64,000 nt of DNA from NCBI GenBank assembly GCA_025642065.1, contig JAODUP010000165.1, positions 51,001 to 115,000 of the forward strand, given 5' to 3'. This DNA comes from Paralvinella palmiformis (Eukaryota > Annelida > Polychaeta > Terebellida > Alvinellidae). The notes beneath the pieces are model-generated. The model did not search any database. It was not told where the DNA came from and saw only the letters and a program-made list of their open reading frames with translations. A program made the position numbers and the translations under genes. Positions 10,387 to 21,655 of the stretch are shown piece by piece (the first letter of the stretch is position 1; each line of letters begins with the position of its first letter).

Positions 10387-11090
10387 TTGTACGACTCTGA
10401 TTTAGCTAACCATCAACTGAGAGTCTTCCTTAACCTAAAAATTGAGCTCCAGATGGATGAATACTTTACAGGTGAGATTAATGAAACAATGGAACGATTC
10501 AATTTCAACAAAAGAAACCAAGCAATGGATGAAAATGTTGATAATTATGTCACTTGCCCGAGAACTCTAGCAAAAACATGCAACTTCTGTGACAATTGTG
10601 GGGACAGTCTGATCCGTGACAGAATAATTATGGGAATTATATATGAAGGCTATGAGAACAGTCAAGCTGATTTATTGAAGGTGGGTAAACTTACCCTCAA
10701 GGAGTGTATTAACATTTGCCGCAGTGCCGAAGCAATAAAAAGGCATATGAAACTGATGTCTTCAATTGTGAAAGAGGATATACACAAAGTCTCTGTGCGC
10801 TCAAAATATAACCCCAAGAGGCCAGTGAATGACAGAGGCAAGCATCAAAAGTACAGTGCAAAAGGAACTATGAGCAGATGTAAATTATGTGGACAGGAAC
10901 ATGGTTTAAGAAATCTGAATGTCCTACATGGCGAGCTATCTGCAAGAAATGTCACCATCGAAACCATTTTGCTATTGTATGCAAGAATAGCGACAATAAA
11001 CTGAAGAAGGTCCATGCAGTTCAGAAAGATGAGAATGACTCCAGCAGTGATTCTAGCACTGTCAGCTATATTAATGCTGTACGTCATCAC
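10387..11090 (+). pseudogene. Ty3/gypsy gag remnant
   Basis: The gag-like peptide contains NVDNYVTCPRTLAKTCNFC, LIRDRIIMGI and LTLKECINICRSAEAIK, typical of Mag/SURL-type gypsy gag. Two CCHC-type knuckles follow, CKLCGQEH... and, after a frame change, CKKCHHRNHFAIVCK. The start of gag is missing. Confidence 0.8.
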
Positions 11091-12720
11091 ATCTATACTG
11101 TCAGCGACGAGTTGAGCAAACCACTTTATGCGTTGATTAAAGTAAATAAAACAGGCAGTGAAGTTTCAGATAGACTGCTGGTGCCACTATAAATGTAATA
11201 CCAAGAAGATTTGTGAAGAATATCCAACTATCGAATGCCAATACCACACTAGAAATGTGGAATGGTGCAATGATACATCCTATTGGCAAGTGTAGGATTA
11301 ACATTAAGAATCTTCGGAATCAGAAAAAATATTCTGTTGAATTCATAGTAGTGGATGAGCCTCTAACACCACTACTCGGACGGAAAGCTGCAGAACACAT
11401 GCAACTTATCACCATCAACTATGACAACCTAGCACAGATCAATGCTACTCATGAATTTACAGAACCTACTGTACTGACTGACTATCCAGCAGTATTTGAT
11501 GGTGGTCTGGGTACACTACCAGGAGTAGTACATCTACATATCAATGATACTATCCAACCAGTCTCTAATAGACCCAGGAGAATACCCATCACTCTGGAGA
11601 AAGAGGTATCCCGAGAACTGGACAACCTAGTGAAGCAAGGTGTAATCTGTCCAGTAAATGAGCCATCAGAATAGGTGAGTCAGATGGCAGTTAATACTCG
11701 CAAGTCAGGAGCCATGAGAATATGTATTGACCCGAGGCCTTTGAATGTAGCACTGAAGCGTTCACACTACCAACTTCCAACAATAGATGAAGTTCTGCCG
11801 AAACTAGTGAATGCACGAATAATATCCAAACTGGATCTAGAGCAAGCATTCTGGCACTGCAAACTAGATGAAGAGTCGAGTAAACTCACTACATTTGCAA
11901 CTCACAAAGGCAGATTTAGATGGCTAAGATTACCATTTGGAACCAGTGTGAGCAGTGAGGAGTTCCAGAAAAGGCTAAAACAAGCTTTGGATGACATTGA
12001 TGGAATAGTTTGTGTAGCAGATGATATCCTTGTCTATGGTGTAGGTGATACAACAAAAGATGCTATGGAAGATCACCAGAAGAAGTTAACACTATTGTTA
12101 CAGAGATGCACCAAACTAGGAATTAAACTCAACAAGGCTAAATCAATATTCTGTTGTACAGAAGTACCATTCCTCGGACATCTGATAACCAGTGAAGGTC
12201 TAAAACCGGATCCAGGAAAGATTGATGCCATCCTGCAGATGCAACAACCTACCACAGTCCAGGAAGTACAAAGGCTCAATAGAACTGTGAATTATCTGGC
12301 ACGTTTCTTGCCACAGTTATCATCAGTTATGCAACCTCTGATGAAACTAACCAGGAAGGAGCAACCATGGATTTGGGGGCGAGAACAAGCGAAGGCATTC
12401 TCTGATGTGCAGAAGCTGGTAACCCAAGCACCAGCTCTAACGTACTTTGATTTCAACAAATCTAACACTGTTCAGTGCGATTCAAGTGAAAAAGGAATGG
12501 ATGCAGTACTACTCCAATATGGTCGACCTGTTGTGTATGCCAGCCAAGCACTACGAGATACTGAAGTATGCTCAGATAGAAAAGGAAATGCTCGCTATTG
12601 TCTGGAGTCTGGAGTTTTCACCAATACACATTTGGAAAGCACATAGTAGTACAGAGTGACCATAAACCACTAGAATCATTGATGTGTAACCCCCTCTCCA
12701 GAGCCCCGTGCAGATGAAAT
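11091..12720 (+). pseudogene. Ty3/gypsy protease-RT-RNase H remnant
   Basis: An aspartic-protease-like site lies near 11171-11200 but is broken by a frameshift; the post-protease segment is VEFIVVDEPLTPLLGRKAAE. RT blocks follow: MRICIDPRPLNVALKR, ISKLDLEQAFWHCKLDEES, WLRLPFGTSVSSEEFQKRL and VCVADDILVYG (catalytic ADD). The connection reads VQRLNRTVNYLARFLPQ and RNase H reads VQCDSSEKGMDAVLLQ and YAQIEKEMLAIVWSLE. A stop near 11673, one near 12643 and frame changes show it is dead, though long stretches stay open, which suggests a moderately young insertion. Confidence 0.85.
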
Positions 12721-13985
12721 ATGACACAGAAATCATATATACCAAGGGAACCAACATATTCATTGCTGACATGCTATCACATGCATATGTGAACTACCCT
12801 AGTACTGAACAATCTGACTTAGAACATATAAATGCTGTTCAACATCTTCCAACCTGTCAGGAACATTTGAAACAGATACAGCTTGAGACTGAAAGAGATG
12901 ATAACCTTCAAGCTCTAAAACAAATCATCATGCATGGATGGCCAGACCAGAAATCTGATGTACCACCTAATTTGATACCATACTATGGTATGCATGATGA
13001 ATTAACCACACAGAATGGTCTTGTTTTCAAAGGTGAACATATCCGTCATACCCATTGGTCTTCGAGCTGACATGAAGAAAGCAGTTCATTCATCACATAT
13101 TGGGATTGAAGGTTGTTTAAGAAGAGCCAGAGAATGTATCTTCTGGATAGGTATGTCATCAGAACTGAAAGAATACATCAGTACGTGTGAAACATGCCGA
13201 ATGTTCGAAATAGCACCAGCTAAGGAACCCTGATGTCTCACGATGTACCCGACCGACCTTGGCAGAAAGTAGGGATTGACCTAGTCACTCACAAATCAAT
13301 TGACTATGTAATAACAGTGGACTATTTCTCCAACTTCTGGGAAATTGATAAACTTGATCATACAACCTGGAATGCCGTGATTAAAAAAATCGAAGCACAC
13401 TTTTCAAGATACGGCATACCAACTACGGTTATTACTACCAATAACTGATCGTTTGCTGGAGCCCGCTTTACGCACAGACACAAAGTCAAAGTTACAATAT
13501 GCTAAATACCAACAAGCAGCATATTATAACCGAAATGCCAAAGACTTAGTTGTTCTAGAAGAAGGCGATGTAGTAAGGATGAAGCCATATTCTCCAAATG
13601 TTACATGGAAAAGGGTGTTATAACCAAAGGTCTAGATGAAAGATCATATCAAGTGGATACATATTCTGGAACTTACCGCCGCAACCGATCTCACTTGCGC
13701 AAGACCAATGAATCAGACCCTCTAAATGATGCCTATTCATCAACCACCAATGCCAAAGTGAAGCGTTATGTAGCTGACCAACCAGCAATGAGTGATTACT
13801 CTACAGCTACACCAGTAAGCGAAGATGTCTATAATGACACACCAACGTCTACCCAGCAGAACAACACACCTGCTCCAATGCCAACACCTACCAAGCAGAA
13901 CACCATATCTGCTCCAATGCAGAAACCGACTCGTGTATCACAAAGATCAACCAATGGAATAGCACCAGCAAAATTAAACCTATGA
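12721..13985 (+). pseudogene. Ty3/gypsy integrase remnant with deleted catalytic core
   Basis: After the RNase H end (IIYTKGTNIFIADMLSHA) come the HHCC region (VHSSHIGIEGCLRRARECIFW and CETCRMFE) and the first part of the core (RPWQKVGIDLV, VDYFSNFWEI, SRYGIPTTVITTNN). The sequence then jumps at about 13448 to the far C-terminal part (LQYAKYQQAAYYNRNAKDL, EGDVVRMKPYS, YRRNRSHLRKT). The rest of the DDE core, including its last two acidic residues, is gone. A Pro/Thr-rich tail with TSTQQNNTPAPMPTPT-like repeats ends the frame. Confidence 0.8.
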
Positions 13986-14089
13986 ACAATATTAAAGTGT
14001 TTATTCATATCACCACTGATTTAATCATTTTGATTTATTGTATCATACATTGTTTGGTAACTTCAAAAACAATGGAAAAAGAAGGATGT

Positions 14090-14195
14090 TGTAATATCCA
14101 CTAGTTTTAATTATATCGGTATAGTATTATATTATGGCACAGCTACTGCTACTCCTTTGTGTACAATGATATCACCCTATTATGGTACCACCTAC
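14090..14195 (+). mobile_element. Partial 3' LTR of the gypsy copy
   Basis: A purine-rich tract (GGAAAAAGAAGGA) is followed by TGTTGTAATATCCACTAG, the expected polypurine tract and TG start of an LTR. It is cut off at about 14195, where the LINE palindrome begins. Confidence 0.45.
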
Positions 14196-14893
14196 CGTTC
14201 TCTCAACATAAGACAGGTCCCTCAATGCCAGGGTAGTTTTGTTGCTCGACGTTGGGCATTCTCCAAGAGTTCAGTCTTTTTTTAATACTGGGCACCAGGA
14301 AGTATTCCCATATTCGAGTTGTGGCCTACCAACAGAGGTGTACAAAGTCTTCACTGTTGCATTATCAAGGTACACATATGATCTTCTGATCAGGCCTAAT
14401 AGTTTGTTAGCCATATTTATCTTTTTTCACAGTGCATACTGAATGTTAACTTGGTGTCAACATACACACCAAGATACTTTTTTTGTTCTGTGGTCTTTAA
14501 ATTAACCTGGACTCCCCCTTTGTACATGTGATACTCTATGCTTTATTGAGGCTACCAAGATGCATAACTTTACATTTTTCAGCATTAAACCTCAGCTGCC
14601 ATAGGTTAGGCCATTCTTTCAGGGCATCCAGGTCGTCTTGTAATAGCTGAGCTTGTTTGGGTTGTTCATGTTCTAAAAATCTTTTGTCATCAGAAACATC
14701 TGTATGCTTGAGTGGACCACCTCTGGCATGTTGTTAATGAAACAGATAAGTAACAATGGCCCCAACACACTACCTTGAGGGATTCCACTCATTATAATAG
14801 ATCATTCATGACAGAAACACCATTTGTTCACATCAGCACCAGAAATTGTATAACTGAGCTGAGATGTCTCTTTCTAAGTTGGTCTAAAATTGT
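14196..14893 (-). repeat. Left arm of 1.4-kb palindrome (LINE RT fragment, minus)
   Basis: Reverse complement of 14895-15602 with high identity. It carries the same reverse-transcriptase fragment in minus orientation but has more damage: small deletions around 14686-14700 and near 14670 break the reading frame. The two arms meet at one unpaired base, 14894. Confidence 0.95.
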
Positions 14894-14894
14894 C

Positions 14895-15602
14895 ACAATT
14901 TTAGACCAACTTAGAAAGAGACATCTCAGCTCAGTTATACAATTTCTGGTGCTGATGTGAACAAATGGTGTTTCTGTCATGAATGATCTATTATAATGAG
15001 TGGAATCCCTCAAGGTAGTGTGTTGGGGCCATTGTTACTTATCTGTTTCATTAACAACATGCCAGAGGTGGTCCACTCAAGCATACAGATGTTTGCTGAT
15101 GACACAAAGATTTTTAGAACAGTGAACAACCCAGAACAAGCTCAGCTATTACAAGACGACCTGGATGCCCTGAAAGAATGGCCTAACCTATGGCAGCTGA
15201 GGTTTAATGCTGAAAAATGTAAAGTTATGCATCTTGGTAGCCTCAATAAATGCATAGAGTATCACATGTACAAAGAGGGAGTCCAGGTTAACTTACAGAC
15301 CACAGAACTGGAAAGTATCTTGGTGTGTATGTTGACACCAAGTTAACATTCAGTATGCACTGTGAAAAAAAGGTAAATATGGCTAACAAACTATTAGGCC
15401 TGATCAGAAGATCATATGTGTACCTTGATAATGCAACAGTGAAGACTTTGTACACCTCTGTTGGTAAGCCACAACTCGAATATGGGAATACTTCCTGGTG
15501 CCCAGTATTAAAAAAAGACTGAACTCTTGGAGAATGCCCAAAGTCGAGCAACAAAACTACCCTGGCATTGAGGGACCTGTCTTATGTTGAGAGAATTACC
15601 GT
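14895..15602 (+). pseudogene. Right arm of palindrome: non-LTR reverse transcriptase fragment
   Basis: The open frame from 14996 reads GIPQGSVLGPLLLICFINN, then FADDTKIF (the Y/F-A-D-D catalytic box), WQLRFNAEKCKVMHLG and, after a frame change, KLLGLIRRSYVYLDN, LYTSVGKPQLEYGN. These are RT blocks B to E of a Jockey/CR1-like LINE; a broken continuation RDLSYVERITVLD lies at the end. No endonuclease part is present. The arm forms a perfect fold-back with 14196-14893. Confidence 0.85.
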
Positions 15603-15715
15603 CCTAGATCCACCTGTTTCAATATGTTCTATTCAGTAGAACAATTAATAAGTCAGTGATAACGCCAGTTGAGAACGGATGGCTTTATTAGGCTAACAAT
15701 AGACAACATACTTCA

Positions 15716-16635
15716 GTGAATTGTGTGCAGTATCCAGGGCCCTCCAATAAAACAATTAGAAAAAAATGGGAGCATAATTACAACCTAAAAGAGATCGGGA
15801 ATACGTTGGCAGAAACTATTGCACACAATTCATGGGCAGAAAACTACACGGAAAAATTCAGGAAAAACATTACACTTGAGCAGAATCCAATAAATTTCAC
15901 ATCAAAAAATGATGAAATTTATAATAAAAAATTCTCAATAAGAGAATTACTGGATTCTCTCAAGAAAGTCCCTGACACTGCCGTTGGACCTGGTGATATT
16001 CACTACCAGATCTTAAAACAAATTCCTGAGAAATCATTAGAAGTCATGTACAATGGAATCTAGAGTGGTGGCGACTTCCCTTCCCACCATCATCCCAATC
16101 CCCAAAGCAGGAAAACTCTCAGATCCTGGTAATTACCGTCCAATAGCACTCACAAGTTGTATTTGCAAAACGTTTGAGCGGATGGTAAATACCAGGTTAC
16201 TCTGGTATCTTGAATATGACGCCATTCTCACAGCCCATCATAGTGGTTTTAGGAAACGTAGAACCACCACAGATCAACTAATTAAATTAGAAATTATAAT
16301 AAGGGAGGGATTCATAAACAGACAACATACTGTGGGGATATTTTTTTACCTAGAGAAGGCCTACATGGAAATATGGAATTCTCAAGACTTATATAATGCA
16401 GGACTTCGTGAGAATATGCCAATTTATTTTCTCCAAATTTTTGATTGGTAGAAACTTTACTGTCCGTGTTGGTAACACCCTCTCTGATTCATACCACAAA
16501 CAAGAGGGTGTACCACAAGGAAGCATCTTATCAGTAACACTATTCAGCACGAAAATAAATAGCATAGTTAAATGCTTGCTGAATGATGTTAACTGTTCCT
16601 TATACGTAGATGACTTCCTGATAAGCTACCAGTAA
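15716..16635 (+). pseudogene. I-clade LINE ORF2, RT part
   Basis: Frames joined by frameshifts contain ELLDSLKKVPDTAVGPGD, then PTIIPIPKAGKLSDPGNYRP, IALTSCICKTFERMVNTRL, HHSGFRKRRTTTDQL, GVPQGSILSVTLF and LYVDDFLISY, the RT blocks including the catalytic YVDD. The endonuclease domain that should precede it is missing, so the copy is 5'-truncated, the normal fate of LINE insertions. Confidence 0.85.
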
Positions 16636-16667
16636 AAAATATTAATTCCATAGAAAGAATTCTCCGG

Positions 16668-18180
16668 TTGTACCTCAATAAATTGGAAAATTGGGCTGAT
16701 GAGAATGGCTTCTGCGAACAAAGAAAATTTCATCCAGACACGACACTAAAACTATATGGGGTAGATATTCCCATTTTAAAGGAAATTAAATTCCTCGGGG
16801 TAATATTCGACAGCAAGCTCTCCTTCATCCCACATATAAATTACATGAAGGCTAGGTGTACTAAATCTAAATTTATTAAAAGTCATTTCACGATTTGATT
16901 GGGGTGCAGATCGAACAACACTCCTCCGCCTGTATAGAGCAGTCATTAGATCTCAACTTGATTACGGGTCGATTGTTTGGGGATCGGCTCGTAAATCATA
17001 TATCAAAAAACTAGACCCCGTTCACCACCAGGGCTTGAAAATAGCCACTGGGGCATTTAGGACCTCCCCAGTGGAGTCTGTATGTTGAATCAAATGAGGA
17101 ATCTTTACAGACGGAGAGAACGACTGTCTCTGCCATATGCACTACAGTTAAGTAGTTCTCCGGTAAATCCTACATTTGATATGGTGTTCAACCCAACACT
17201 ACAAAACAACTTCTTACTCAGACCGAAAACGATCCCAACTTTTGGAATCAGAATCGGTCTTTGAGAGAAGACTTGGAGATTGAACCATGTCCAATAGAAA
17301 ATATACGCCTACCTCATATCCCGATTTGGGATATGATAGAACCAACAATTTTGTATGATCTGAGAGCGGGGAAGAAATCCGATGTTCGTCCATCGGAATG
17401 TCGGAGCCGCTTTCACATCATACAAAACAAATGTGATGACCATCAGTTCATCTATACTGATGGTTCAAAAGAAGGCGATAGAGTAGGATGCGCTGTCGTT
17501 TGTGGTAGGCAGTGCGTGATGGAACGTCTGCCTGACGTGGCCTCCATATACACAGCAGAACTTAGAGCTATTTACCTCGCACTCCATCATGGTATTAGCT
17601 CTACTGAGGACAACTCTATTATATCCTACAGGCCATAGAAAATTTTGACATAGAAAATCCACTTGTCCTCAGTATTTTTGAACTACATTCCACCTTGAAA
17701 ACTACAAAAGGATGTAGTATTCTGCTGGGTACCGAGCCATATCGGTATTCGTGGCAATGAACTCGCTCACTGACTTCCGACTTATCATAAAGCAATACGT
17801 AAGAAAGCAGTGGTCAGATTTCTGGTCACTGCAATCTGAAAATAAATTGCATGCAGTGCAGCCTGCATTAAGATGTTCGATGTGGTCCTGTCGGGAAAGA
17901 CGTCGTGAGGAAATTGTGCTCTGCCGTTTACGGATCGGGCATTCTTTCCTCACCCATAGATACCTCTTGGCTGGAGAAGATACACCAGAGTGTATCTCCT
18001 GCCAAGAACGCCTGACAGTCGATCACATCCCCCTTCATTGCTCGGAATACCACCACATCAGAGTACACTACTACCATGCAGAGACTCGGAAAGAGATGCT
18101 GGAGAATATTGCCCCGGACACAATTTTAAACTTCCTAAGAGAAGCTGGTCTTTTCTTTTTAATATAATTTATTTAAAGTG
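16668..18180 (+). pseudogene. I-clade LINE ORF2, thumb, RNase H and C-terminal knuckle
   Basis: The RT end (KEIKFLGVIFDSKLSFIPHI) is followed near 17450 by an RNase H domain (FIYTDGSKEGDRVGCAVV, IYTAELRAIYLAL and, in another frame, WVPSHIGIRGNELAH). The tail has the GHSFLTHRYLL ... CISCQERLTVDHIPLHC zinc-binding pattern. RNase H plus this knuckle points to the I superclade (I/Nimb-like). Several frameshifts and stops make it inactive. The 3' end is followed at once by the SINE A insertion at 18313. Confidence 0.85.
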
Positions 18181-18298
18181 GTAACATCTAGTCAACATCA
18201 TTCCAAAGAGAATTTCCTTAAAATTAGTTATTTAAAGTGAGAACATCTAATCAATGTCATAACCCTACCTTTTATTTCCTCTATAGAAGCAGGTCTTC

Positions 18299-18522
18299 TC
18301 TTTTAACAGAAAAAAAAACGGGGGCGCCTCCGTGGTCTAGCGGTAGCGTGCTGGACCACAGATCACTACCACCCGTGTTCGAATCCAGGCGTGGGCATAT
18401 CTGAAGGTTGTTTCGTCTTTCACTTCGTCTAATTACCTTTGGAAGTGGCTCGGCCCATTTAGCCTACCTTGTGCACAAAAGTGGCCGTAAAATATCAATC
18501 ATCATCGATCTTTTAACAGAAA
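18299..18522 (+). mobile_element. SINE family A, copy 1, with 14-bp target-site duplication
   Basis: tRNA-like head with A box TGGTCTAGCGGTAGCGTG and B box GTTCGAATCC, then a body with CGTGGGCATATCTGAAGG and CTCGGCCCATTTAGCC, ending GTGGCCGTAAAATATC and a short ATC tail. A perfect 14-bp duplication (TCTTTTAACAGAAA) at 18299-18312 and 18509-18522 brackets it. This is the best-preserved copy of the family here. Confidence 0.9.
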
Positions 18523-18829
18523 TCTATTTAATTACCTCTAGTCAAAACTAGTCATTATCTTCAATATTTCACATGTTATTCACTCTGTTTGACAATTAAG
18601 AATCTGATTTTATCTTTTTAACAAGCTTATACACCTATACACCAATGTGTTATTTACCATTTATACTTAACAATTTACATCCCAGCTTATACAAACATTT
18701 TATCAATGCCAGTAATCCGGCTTTTAGCTTTGGAAATAAAACCGTTTTAGCGAATCTTAATACAAACATTCTAGGACACTGAATGGCCTAAATTGTACCG
18801 ATGTGTCGTTAAACAACATTCATCCATCC
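18523..18829. other. Non-coding stretch with SINE-like 3' tail
   Basis: At about 18775-18828 the sequence GGCCTAAATTGTACCGATG...CGTTAAACAACATTCATCC resembles the 3' tail of tRNA-derived SINEs of invertebrates; no head is visible. Nothing else recognised. Confidence 0.4.
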
Positions 18830-19990
18830 GAACAGTAATCTTTTTTTATGGGAACAGTCATCTGTATGTCACAAACGTAATGATGTAGCGCGAATTTTCT
18901 TCTAATTCGAGTTGATGGAACGCCGTTTTTCAATCCAATCGAGCAAAACACTGTGCCCGATTCATATCATGTAATAGTAATCTCCGGTGTCCTAGCGGTT
19001 AAGCACCCGGCACTTGGTGCCAAGGGTCACAGGTTCGAACCCAGCAAGAGGTCGAAACCTTTCCATAGATTAATTTCTCAGCTCACAACATCGTGGGTGG
19101 CTGACCACGTTAAATGGCGCTGCCATCTCCACTGAATTATTTAAAATAAAGGCGGACGTTAAAGACCCCCTGGGGACGTAAAACACTCTGGCAGTGACCA
19201 CCCTTAGGGTATTTCGGCTCCATGTTTCCGTACTGCTCCCCTGTGAGTGGTTGGGGAGGAGATTTCTCAACCAGTCCAACATAGAGACTGTGCCGAATAA
19301 GCGACAGCCTGGGGATTCTCCCCGAAAAAACCAAACAAACATATCACGTAATATTTCCTCTAATGTCGGAATAGGATGGCACTCACGCAATACTGCTTCA
19401 TTCGCACAACGCATATCTACGTACACTCGTATCTCACCAGATCGTTTCAGAATAACTACCATGCAGGGGTAACAGGCAAGGAGTTGGACCTTCAAATGGT
19501 TCTATGATGTTACTTTCTAGCAATTTGTCAAGTTTGCTGTTCAGTTTCGTTCTAATGTGGAACGGTATTCGTCTCACAGATTGTGCTATTGGTTTTACTG
19601 TATCATCAATAAGTCTATGCAGTTTTATTGATCGATCATTCAACTTTCCTCCTCCACAAAACAAATTCTTTTTTTTCCAGTTCATCCCATTGAAGTAACC
19701 ATACCTTCATGTCCTTGAACTGTCTGTACAACTATATTCAGAATGCTTAAATGCATTGCGGTTTTACGACTAATTAAAGTAACTCCATCAACGTCTACTA
19801 CAAACATCTCTGCATCAAGACATTTTTCGTCCCAGAGACTCGAGCGTTTAATTCTGCTTGGAAATTATGTGCCCTTAATTCGTTCCTACTGATTATGTTT
19901 ACCCCAGCGTCACAATAAATGTTCACATCCGCTTATTTTCCATCAATGAAAGGTTCATTTCTTCATGTCCGTTCGGTGTACAAATACAAT
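18830..19990 (-). mobile_element. Second Ty3/gypsy fragment (protease-RT), interrupted by a SINE
   Basis: Minus-strand reading from about 19945: a protease-like CDAGVNIISRNEL, MFVVDVDGVTLISRKTA, then PIAQSVRRIPFHIRTKLNSK, VVILKRSGEIRVYVDMRCAN and HPIPTLEEILRDM. After the SINE at 18977-19340 it resumes at about 18960 with QCFARLD...LELEENSRYIITF, the next RT block. It is frameshifted and truncated at both ends. Its sequence differs from the other two gypsy copies in the window. Confidence 0.8.
18964..19353 (+). mobile_element. SINE family B, copy 1, inserted in the gypsy RT
   Basis: tRNA-like head with A box TCCTAGCGGTTAAGCACC and B box CAGGTTCGAACCC, then a long body (GCTCACAACATCGTGGGTGG, CTGCCATCTCCACTGAATT, CACTCTGGCAGTGACCACCC, GCGACAGCCTGGGGATTCTC) and a CCAAACAAAC tail. 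The 13-bp flanks ATATCATGTAATA (18964-18976) and ATATCACGTAATA (19341-19353) match at 12 of 13 bases and mark the target-site duplication. Confidence 0.9.
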
Positions 19991-20939
19991 CGTTATTGTT
20001 CTGATCAAAATCAGCATTGTTAACTTGCTTCACCTACTCTTCCACACCGAAACCGGGCATATTTCATTGAGTTATCATCTTTTTCCAGTTGCGTGAACAA
20101 ATCAAATCAAATTCCCGCTGCATCTAGATTATCTAGCGGATACTTAAAAATATCAAAAATATGCATTAAATATATAATTATATTAGATATGTAATTGGAC
20201 ACATACGTTTATTATCAAAATTCAGGAACAACCACCTTGTCAAGAGTTTTCAAGGGTTTAGGTCTGAAAATGGATGATATTCAAGGGTTTTTGGGGATGA
20301 TATTCAAGGGTTTTTGGGGATATGTACGAACCCTGTTTGTAAACAAACTATCAGCTAATAATATTACAGTCAATATACATTACTGGCTTAGAGACTGACT
20401 TGATAATACATCATCTATTTGTGTAAGTATACACTTACACAAGTAAATTATAACATAATATTTATTTAGTCAACTAAATATTAATATATTTAGATTAATA
20501 CGTACACGAAGGTTATGATATCAGTGAGTGAGATAGTGAATTCTAAACTTTTATATTTAATCTCGTTGCTGGTCATAACTCGGACATACAGACAGTGTTA
20601 ATTTTCTAGTTAAAGTGACTTAAATACAAGTATGAACTGGATTTGAAAACTTACTTGGTGATTTTTTAGTGCAGTGCTCTAATGACACTGATATCATAAC
20701 GTCATCAATTAAGATGAGAATATTGTAAAAAAACAAGAATAATTATGAATGACATATTCTTGTTCAATGAAAAATATAACGCACCAAAATAAGGGGTCAT
20801 CTCAGAATATCAATGCCCAACCACAGATGAAATTACTTTCATCTGGACTCAGAATGAAAGTTTGCAAATATTTATAATGGTATCAATATATGAAATCGAT
20901 CAACACAGATTCACACTGGATCATTTCCTGATATTCTTT
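19991..20939. other. AT-rich non-coding stretch
   Basis: No gene seen. At 20265-20325 the unit GATATTCAAGGGTTTTTGGG is repeated in tandem. Confidence 0.5.
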
Positions 20940-21655
20940 GATCCCCACGGTACAGGGGTTTTGGAATAGGTCTACTATATCCCCTGCATGTCGTAAAAGG
21001 GGCAATCTGTTTGCCGTGGTTTGCGACCCTTGGGAGAGGAACAGGTGATCCTGTTAGTTGAGCGGTGGAAACACAACAACACACTACCTTGGACTTAATT
21101 TCCTTCTAAGACCCGATCTGACCAATCGGCTAGTACTGGAAGTGGTTGTTTTCAGACCTTCGGTGGAAAATATGTCAGCAAAGGACATAATAGAAATGAA
21201 GAAGATACCAATTCAGCGTGATGGACGCCCAATAAATACCGGCACCATTATCCTTACGATTGGACTCCCCGTCCTTCCCACTTCCATAAAAATAGGATTC
21301 GTTAGAGTGAAGGTTGAGTATTAATGGGAGATCTAATCAGCTTAGTTGTTTCAAATGCCAACGATATAAACACCACAAAATAACCTGTAAGCGAGAGCTT
21401 ACCTGCGCTAAATGTGGTAAGACTGATTACATTCCTTATCCTCATGATATGAAACCTCACTGTGTTTACTGTGACGGAAATCACGGATCTTTCTCCCGGG
21501 ACTCCCCAGTATGGAAAAAAGTAGAAAGACATCCAGACCGTCAAAGTAACTCGAGGAATCTCATTCCCAGAGTCAAGGACAATTATCGAACTTAACACTT
21601 CTACCTCAGCGAGATCATATTCTGATGTCACGGGTTATAAAATGCAGTGTTCCCT
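20940..21655 (+). pseudogene. I-clade LINE 5' end and ORF1 (gag-like) fragment
   Basis: It starts with a 5' region containing CCCCACGGTACAGGGGTT and CCTGCATGTCGTAAAAGG, a signature I associate with 5' ends of I-type LINEs. The ORF1 peptide contains LPTSIKIGFVRVKVE, then knuckles CFKCQRYKHHKITC, CAKCGKTDYIPYPHD and CVYCDGNHGSFSRDSP, and in another frame VKVTRGISFPESRTI and STSARSYSDVTG. Several frameshifts. It may belong to the same family as the ORF2 at 15.7-18.2 kb, but order and distance do not allow one element. Confidence 0.75.

Noticed and set aside
18950..19140. Possible functional tRNA genes at the A/B box sites
   Set aside because: All sites with pol III boxes continue into SINE bodies and lack a complete cloverleaf; called SINEs instead.
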